A DNA stretch of 9,254 bases from an uncultured Candidatus Melainabacteria bacterium (GTDB taxonomy: Bacteria > Cyanobacteriota > Vampirovibrionia > Gastranaerophilales > Gastranaerophilaceae). The position numbers and the translations under genes are program-made. The stretch is from contig CAKURN010000044.1 in NCBI GenBank assembly GCA_934675695.1, positions 1 to 9,254 of the forward strand, read 5' to 3'. Every line of letters begins with the position of its first letter. Position 1 is the first letter of the stretch. Positions 5,708 to 9,254 of the stretch are shown one piece after another. Below the pieces are notes generated by a model that was not told where the DNA came from, searched no databases, and saw only the letters and a list, made by a program, of their open reading frames with translations.

Positions 5708-6757
5708 TTAATTTTCTTTCTTTTTAATTAGTTTAGATAAAACATTTAATATCAACAATACACCAATCAAACTCAATGCAATGATTATAAATCTGCTTTT
5801 TGTGCTAACGACAATGATGGATAATAAAGCGCATATCATAGAAAAACCTGCCAACAATAAAACAAGCTTGTCTTGTGAATAACCGGCATGGAGCAGTTTG
5901 TGGTGTATATGTTCACTATCTGCAACAAATGGGCTTGTGCCTTTCATTATTCTTCTGATTGATGAATACGCTATATCCATTAATGGTATTGCTAAAATCA
6001 AAATAGGTAAATACATAGAAATGTCTGAACTTACTTTTACAACACCTGTAATTGACAATGTTGCAAGCAAAAATCCTGCATACAAAGCCCCTGAATCTCC
6101 CATAAATATTTTAGCCGGATTGTAGTTATACATTAAAAATGCACACATTGCTCCCATTAAAATAAATGCCATAAGAGCATTTATCGGGCATTCAGGTGCC
6201 AGAACCAAAGATACAATACCTATTGTAAGAGATGAAATACTGACAATAGAGCCTGCTAAACCATCAATGCCATCTATAAAATTAATAGCATTCGTAATAC
6301 CTACAATCCACAACAACGTAATTGGATAAGACATCAACCCCAATTCCAAATTAGGGCCAAAAGGATTGTAGAATGTTTCTATTCTGATTCCTAATAGCAT
6401 AACAATCGTTGCTACTGCTACTTGTAAGAATAATTTGAATTTTGCATTTAAACAATATACATCATCAACAAGTCCCATCAAAAACATCAACGAGCCGCCA
6501 ACAATAATTGCACTCAGTCCTTGACCTTTTGGATAATAGCTCAACAAAACGAGTAACAAAAATGTCAATGATACAGCGAACCAAACCGCAACACCCCCAA
6601 GTCGAGAAATCTGTCCATGGTGGATTTTTCTTTCATTTGGTACATCGACAAGGTTGTTTTTTTTAGAAAACGCAATCACAACAGGAACTGCAAAAATTCC
6701 TATCAAAAATGCAATAATTGTTCCTAAAATGTGAGCCTGAGATAATTTAATAATCAT
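5708..6757 (-). CDS. WecA/TagO-type undecaprenyl-phosphate N-acetylhexosamine-1-phosphate transferase
   Basis: Integral membrane enzyme of 349 residues from the polyprenyl-phosphate sugar-phosphate transferase family. It moves a sugar-1-phosphate, typically GlcNAc-1-P from UDP-GlcNAc, onto undecaprenyl phosphate at the cytoplasmic face, the first step of many lipid-linked envelope glycans. About ten or eleven hydrophobic segments are visible. Family motifs: VPNERKIHHGQISRLGG (39-55); GLVDDV with Asp98-Asp99; NAINFIDGIDGLAGS (157-170, with Asp162 and Asp165); FMGDSGA (218-224); and DSEHIHHKLL (280-289). The HIHH motif marks the WecA/TagO/WbpL branch rather than the MraY branch, where the loop differs; whether the product feeds O-antigen, a wall polymer or another glycan cannot be told. 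It starts 10 bp after the glyA stop with a modest AGGT ribosome site, so it is co-transcribed with glyA. Confident on family, moderate on exact substrate. Confidence 0.9.
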   Translation of the reverse strand: MIIKLSQAHILGTIIAFLIGIFAVPVVIAFSKKNNLVDVPNERKIHHGQISRLGGVAVWFAVSLTFLLLVLLSYYPKGQGLSAIIVGGSLMFLMGLVDDVYCLNAKFKLFLQVAVATIVMLLGIRIETFYNPFGPNLELGLMSYPITLLWIVGITNAINFIDGIDGLAGSIVSISSLTIGIVSLVLAPECPINALMAFILMGAMCAFLMYNYNPAKIFMGDSGALYAGFLLATLSITGVVKVSSDISMYLPILILAIPLMDIAYSSIRRIMKGTSPFVADSEHIHHKLLHAGYSQDKLVLLLAGFSMICALLSIIVVSTKSRFIIIALSLIGVLLILNVLSKLIKKKEN

Positions 6758-6767
6758 ATTTTACCTA

Positions 6768-7997
6768 TTATTCATATAGTGGAAATTTTTTACACAATTC
6801 CAAACTTTGTTGTTTTAAAGTTTCGATTTTTTCCTTTTCAAGTATAGCATTAGATATTATTTGTGCAATTACTTTCATATCTTCTTCTTTCATGCCTCTT
6901 GTTGTAACGGCTGCTGTACCTATTCTGACTCCGCTTGTTACAAATGGGCTTTGAGGGTCGTTTGGAACGGTGTTTTTATTTGCCGTAATACCAACTTCTT
7001 CTAGTAAGTTTGCAACATCTTTTCCGGTTTTATTTAAACGTCTTAAATCAAGCGTCATAACGTGATTTTCTGATTTGTTTCCTACGATATCAATTCCATT
7101 ATTTATTAATTCTTGTGCTAAGATTTTTGAATTTTTTACGACTTGAGTTGCGTATTGTTTAAATTCTTCGCTCATTGCTTCTTTTAAAGCTATTGCTTTT
7201 GCTGCAATAATGTGCTCCAAAGGGCCACCTTGAATCCCCGGAAATACAGCTTTATCTATGCCTTGAGCATGGATTTCTTTGCACATAATGATACCGCCAC
7301 GTGGACCTCTTAGGGTTTTGTGGGTAGTAGTAGTAACAAAATCTGCATAAGGTACGGGATTTGGGTGAACTCCCGCAGCAACAAGCCCTGCAATGTGTGC
7401 CATATCAACCATCAAGTATGCGCCAATTTCATCTGCAATTTTTCTGAATTTTTCAAAATCAATAATTCTGGAATAGTTGCTTGCACCTGCTATGATTAGT
7501 TTTGGTTTGTGTTCTTTTGCTTTTTTTTCAACATCAATGTAATCAATTACACCATTTTCATCTACTCCGTATGAAATTACATTGTAGTTTGTGCCTGAAA
7601 AATTAACAGAACTACCATGGGTCAAATGTCCTCCATTTGATAAATCCATACCCAAAATAGTATCGCCTGTTTTTAAAGCATAGAAAAACACAGCCATATT
7701 TGCTTGTGCACCGGAATGAGGTTGAACATTTGCATGGTCACAACCAAACAATTCGCAACATCTTTTTTGTGCTAATTCTTCAATTTTGTCTATAAAAGTG
7801 CAGCCGTTGTAGTATCTTTTGTGAGGCTTTCCTTCTGCATATTTGTTTGTCAAAACAGTTCCTGCTGCTGCCATTACTGCTTTTGATACGAAATTTTCTG
7901 AAGCAATTAATTCAATTGTTTCTTGTTGTCTTTTTAATTCATCTTTGATATAGCCTGCAATTTCAGGGTCTTGTGCTTTGATTATTTCAAGTTCCAT
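6768..7997 (-). CDS. glyA: Serine hydroxymethyltransferase
   Basis: PLP-dependent cytoplasmic enzyme that interconverts serine plus tetrahydrofolate with glycine plus 5,10-methylene-tetrahydrofolate, the main one-carbon source for purine, thymidylate and methionine synthesis. At 409 residues it is full length for the family (about 410-420). The PLP lysine is Lys227 in VTTTTHKTLRGPRGG. Other hallmarks are ELIASENFVSKAV (29-41), NKYAEGKPHKRYY (51-63, the substrate-site tyrosine region), VQPHSGAQANMAV (91-103), GASNYSR (171-177) and VDMAHIAGLVAAGVHPNPVPYAD (197-219). The start at 7997 is preceded by GAGGAG. The gene has its own promoter in the 54-bp gap after the XRE gene and leads into the WecA-like gene. 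No key residue appears missing. Confidence 0.98.
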   Translation of the reverse strand: MELEIIKAQDPEIAGYIKDELKRQQETIELIASENFVSKAVMAAAGTVLTNKYAEGKPHKRYYNGCTFIDKIEELAQKRCCELFGCDHANVQPHSGAQANMAVFFYALKTGDTILGMDLSNGGHLTHGSSVNFSGTNYNVISYGVDENGVIDYIDVEKKAKEHKPKLIIAGASNYSRIIDFEKFRKIADEIGAYLMVDMAHIAGLVAAGVHPNPVPYADFVTTTTHKTLRGPRGGIIMCKEIHAQGIDKAVFPGIQGGPLEHIIAAKAIALKEAMSEEFKQYATQVVKNSKILAQELINNGIDIVGNKSENHVMTLDLRRLNKTGKDVANLLEEVGITANKNTVPNDPQSPFVTSGVRIGTAAVTTRGMKEEDMKVIAQIISNAILEKEKIETLKQQSLELCKKFPLYE

Positions 7998-8019
7998 ATT
8001 ATCTCCTCTTTTTTATTTA

Positions 8020-8048
8020 ATTTTACATAAAACAAAAAGTATTGACAA
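8020..8048 (-). promoter_or_regulatory. Promoter of glyA
   Basis: On the minus strand, -35 TTGTCA (8048-8043) and -10 TAAAAT (8025-8020) are exactly 17 bp apart. The -35 starts four bases after the XRE-gene stop. There is no hairpin between the XRE gene and glyA, so glyA can also receive read-through from the upstream promoter. Confidence 0.75.
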
Positions 8049-8051
8049 AAA

Positions 8052-8378
8052 TTACCTTGTTTCTAAGTATGCATTGATAATTTTATTGTAGAGCTGCAAT
8101 TCTTTTAAAGAAGAAGTTTTGAATATATTATTCATGTCTTCAATTAGTTCTTCTTTTGATTTTATATGTCCAAAATCAAACAAATCTTTCGCTTCTACTT
8201 TTAGTACTTTGCATAATTTTTCAAGGTTTTCTTTTTTTGGGAGTTGCTCTCCTGTTTCCAGTTTACTTATGTTGTTTAATGATTCCATTCCAACAAGCTC
8301 TGCAAGCTCTTGTTGGCTGAGGTTTGCTTTTTTTCTCAGTTCTTTTAATCTTTTGCCAAATTTAACAGTAAGTTTCAT
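8052..8378 (-). CDS. XRE-family (Cro/CI-type) HTH transcriptional regulator
   Basis: Small cytoplasmic DNA-binding protein of 108 residues. A Cro/CI-type helix-turn-helix spans about residues 5-65: FGKRLKELRKKANLSQQELAELV, then the recognition region MESLNNISKLETGEQLPKKENL, then LCKVLKVEAKDLFDF. The last 40 residues (KSKEELIEDMNNIFKTSSLKELQLYNKIINAYLE) look helical and may form the dimer interface. There is no protease or ligand domain, so it is not a LexA/CI-type cleavable repressor. The start at 8378 has AAGGAAA upstream; the frame extends to 8417, but that stretch overlaps the leader and reads FLFNLNKKGN, unlike an HTH start. Its promoter carries an exact direct repeat and lies against the promoter of the divergent pilin-like gene, so autoregulation and control of that gene are the simplest guess. 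Targets are unproven. Confidence 0.9.
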   Translation of the reverse strand: MKLTVKFGKRLKELRKKANLSQQELAELVGMESLNNISKLETGEQLPKKENLEKLCKVLKVEAKDLFDFGHIKSKEELIEDMNNIFKTSSLKELQLYNKIINAYLETR

Positions 8379-8422
8379 TTTATTTCCTTTTTTATTTAGA
8401 TTAAAAAGGAATTTCAATATTT

Positions 8423-8452
8423 AAAATAGATTAGTAATACAAATATTGACAA
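8423..8452 (-). promoter_or_regulatory. Promoter of the XRE regulator gene
   Basis: On the minus strand, -35 TTGTCA (8452-8447) and -10 TATTTT (8428-8423) are separated by 18 bp. One copy of the direct repeat (8432-8442) sits inside the spacer, an ideal site for a repressor. Transcription would start near 8416, leaving a leader of about 38 nt. Confidence 0.6.
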
Positions 8453-8474
8453 AAAAATAATAATAGTAATACAA
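8432..8474 (+). repeat. Pair of exact 11-bp direct repeats (TAGTAATACAA), candidate operators
   Basis: TAGTAATACAA occurs at 8432-8442 and again at 8464-8474. The copies are 32 bp apart start to start, about three helical turns, so both face the same side of the DNA. The first lies between the -35 and -10 of the XRE-gene promoter. The second overlaps the -10 of the opposite, pilin-side promoter. This arrangement suits a dimeric or cooperative regulator, most simply the adjacent XRE protein (inference). Confidence 0.65.
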
Positions 8475-8475
8475 T
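8446..8475 (+). promoter_or_regulatory. Promoter of the prepilin-like gene
   Basis: A perfect -35 TTGACA (8446-8451) and a -10 TACAAT (8470-8475) are separated by 18 bp. The -35 shares five bases with the opposite-strand -35 of the XRE gene, so the two polymerases cannot occupy the site together. Transcription would start near 8482, giving a leader of about 60 nt that includes an AAAGGG ribosome site at 8530-8535. The leader also holds a weak A/T-only inverted repeat (8484-8490 with 8504-8510), which I do not interpret. Confidence 0.65.
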
Positions 8476-8543
8476 AAACACATAAAATTAACACTATTAA
8501 TAATAATTTTGCTTAGAAATTTATATTAGAAAGGGTAATTTTA

Positions 8544-9254
8544 ATGAAAAAAAGCCTTTACTCTAGCAGAAGTTATGATAACGTTAACTGTGATTGGAAT
8601 AATCACTTCTATCATTATTCCTGTTGCAATACAATCTAAACCTGATGAAAATATTATGAAATTTAAAAAAGCTCATAATACCCTTTATCAAACAATTTCC
8701 ACTCTTGTTAATTCAGACAAATATTATTTGAATGGAAATTTGGTCTACAAACCGGACGGAAGTTTTGTTGATAGAGAATATTTTTGTAAAACATTTGCTG
8801 AAGTTGTGAGTGCAAAATTTGTTGATTGTAATTGGACAGGTGAGGTTAAAAGTTGGTTGTCGCATTACAATCTGGGTTCTTATTATAAATATGAAATATA
8901 TAATGATTACTGTATTAAGGCTCTATCAATAGGAGCGAAAGCTCAAATCATAACAACAGATGGCATTACATTTTATGAAACAAATCAGCCTTACCACTTT
9001 GCAAGTAAATGGACAACAAATGATGAAATAAATGATAACCCCAATGTTGGAGGACAACTTTTGTTTTATAGCACAGGTGCTGAAAATTGGGCAGGAATTT
9101 CTGAAGTTGGTTTTAATGAAATATATAAACCAATCTGTATTGATATCGATGGTATAGGAAAAGGAGAAGAACCATTTGCGTATGGAATCAGGTATGATGG
9201 AAAAATTGTTGCAAGCGATAGAGTGAAAGAATGGCTTGAAAAATCAATCCAAGG
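8544..9254 (+). CDS. Type IV prepilin / pseudopilin-like protein, frame broken by one base at the start, cut by window edge
   Basis: The product has a class III prepilin leader, K-K-A followed by FTLAEVMITLTVIGIITSI, in which prepilin peptidase would cut after Ala, methylate Phe+1 and use Glu+5 for pilus assembly; the hydrophobic helix runs on to about IIIPVAIQS. The globular part contains four Cys (in FCKTF, FVDCNW, DYCIKA, PICIDIDG) and a late DIDG...GIRYDGKIV segment typical of pilin-like tails. About 235 codons are open from 8548 to the right edge. The frame does not join its start: the ATG at 8544, with AAAGGG eight bases upstream, is followed by seven A, giving M-K-K-S-L-Y and an early stop, whereas six A would give M-K-K-A-F-T-L. 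In the coding frame, TAA and TGA (8542-8547) directly precede the lysine codons, so no upstream start exists; the next in-frame ATG (8575) would delete the cleavage site. Membrane/pilus or type II secretion role is inferred from the leader. Confidence 0.82.

Noticed and set aside
8042..8070. Plus-strand TTGACA, 17 bp, AAGTAT as an antisense promoter into the XRE gene.
   Set aside because: The TTGACA is the mirror of the glyA -35 (TTGTCA on the other strand) and the -10 is poor; no evidence of an antisense RNA.
8119..8424. Plus-strand open frame opposite the XRE gene.
   Set aside because: It is antisense to a clear HTH protein; its Ser/Phe-rich translation has no family resemblance.
1..9254. 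CRISPR arrays, tRNA/rRNA genes, insertion sequences, phage or toxin-antitoxin modules.
   Set aside because: No spaced repeat array, cloverleaf, transposase motif, terminal inverted repeats or toxin partner was seen; the XRE gene has glyA, not a toxin gene, downstream.

Overview
The window is AT-rich (by eye around 30% G+C or less) chromosomal DNA from a bacterium with ordinary sigma-70-type promoters and Shine-Dalgarno sites. Four things together suggest a gut Melainabacteria / Gastranaerophilales-type organism, a non-photosynthetic relative of Cyanobacteria: the base composition, the cyanobacterial-style S21, the prepilin-like protein with a K-A-F-T-L-A-E-V-M-I-T-L leader, and the compact mix of housekeeping genes. 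This placement is inference; there is no rRNA in the window to confirm it. No tRNA, rRNA, CRISPR array, insertion sequence or phage gene is visible. || Layout: Positions 1-1193 (minus strand) hold a fatty-acid synthesis unit: a strong promoter, acpP (acyl carrier protein), a weak terminator-like hairpin, then fabF (3-oxoacyl-ACP synthase II), cut by the left edge. Positions 1322-3349 (plus strand, divergent from acpP) hold three overlapping genes of unknown role: two diverged HTH-WYL-WCX regulators in tandem and a 93-residue membrane protein. A hairpin at 3374-3413 ends this unit and also the convergent rpsU (ribosomal protein S21), which has its own strong promoter. Positions 3768-5639 (plus) encode a highly diverged GH77 4-alpha-glucanotransferase-like protein, ending at a second two-way terminator (5663-5700). 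Positions 8452 down to 5708 (minus) hold an XRE-type regulator, glyA (serine hydroxymethyltransferase, with its own promoter) and a WecA-type polyprenyl-phosphate sugar-phosphate transferase. Divergent from the XRE gene, a plus-strand type IV prepilin-like gene runs off the right edge; its reading frame is broken by one base in an A7 tract directly after the start codon. || How the genes work together: acpP and fabF act in fatty-acid elongation; glyA supplies glycine and one-carbon units; the WecA-like enzyme starts a lipid-linked envelope glycan; S21 belongs to the 30S ribosome. The most unusual parts are the tandem WYL pair with its overlapping membrane gene, the diverged GH77 enzyme that keeps all three catalytic acids, and the right-hand regulatory region, where divergent promoters share -35 bases and each carries one copy of an exact 11-bp direct repeat, ahead of the frameshifted pilin-like gene.
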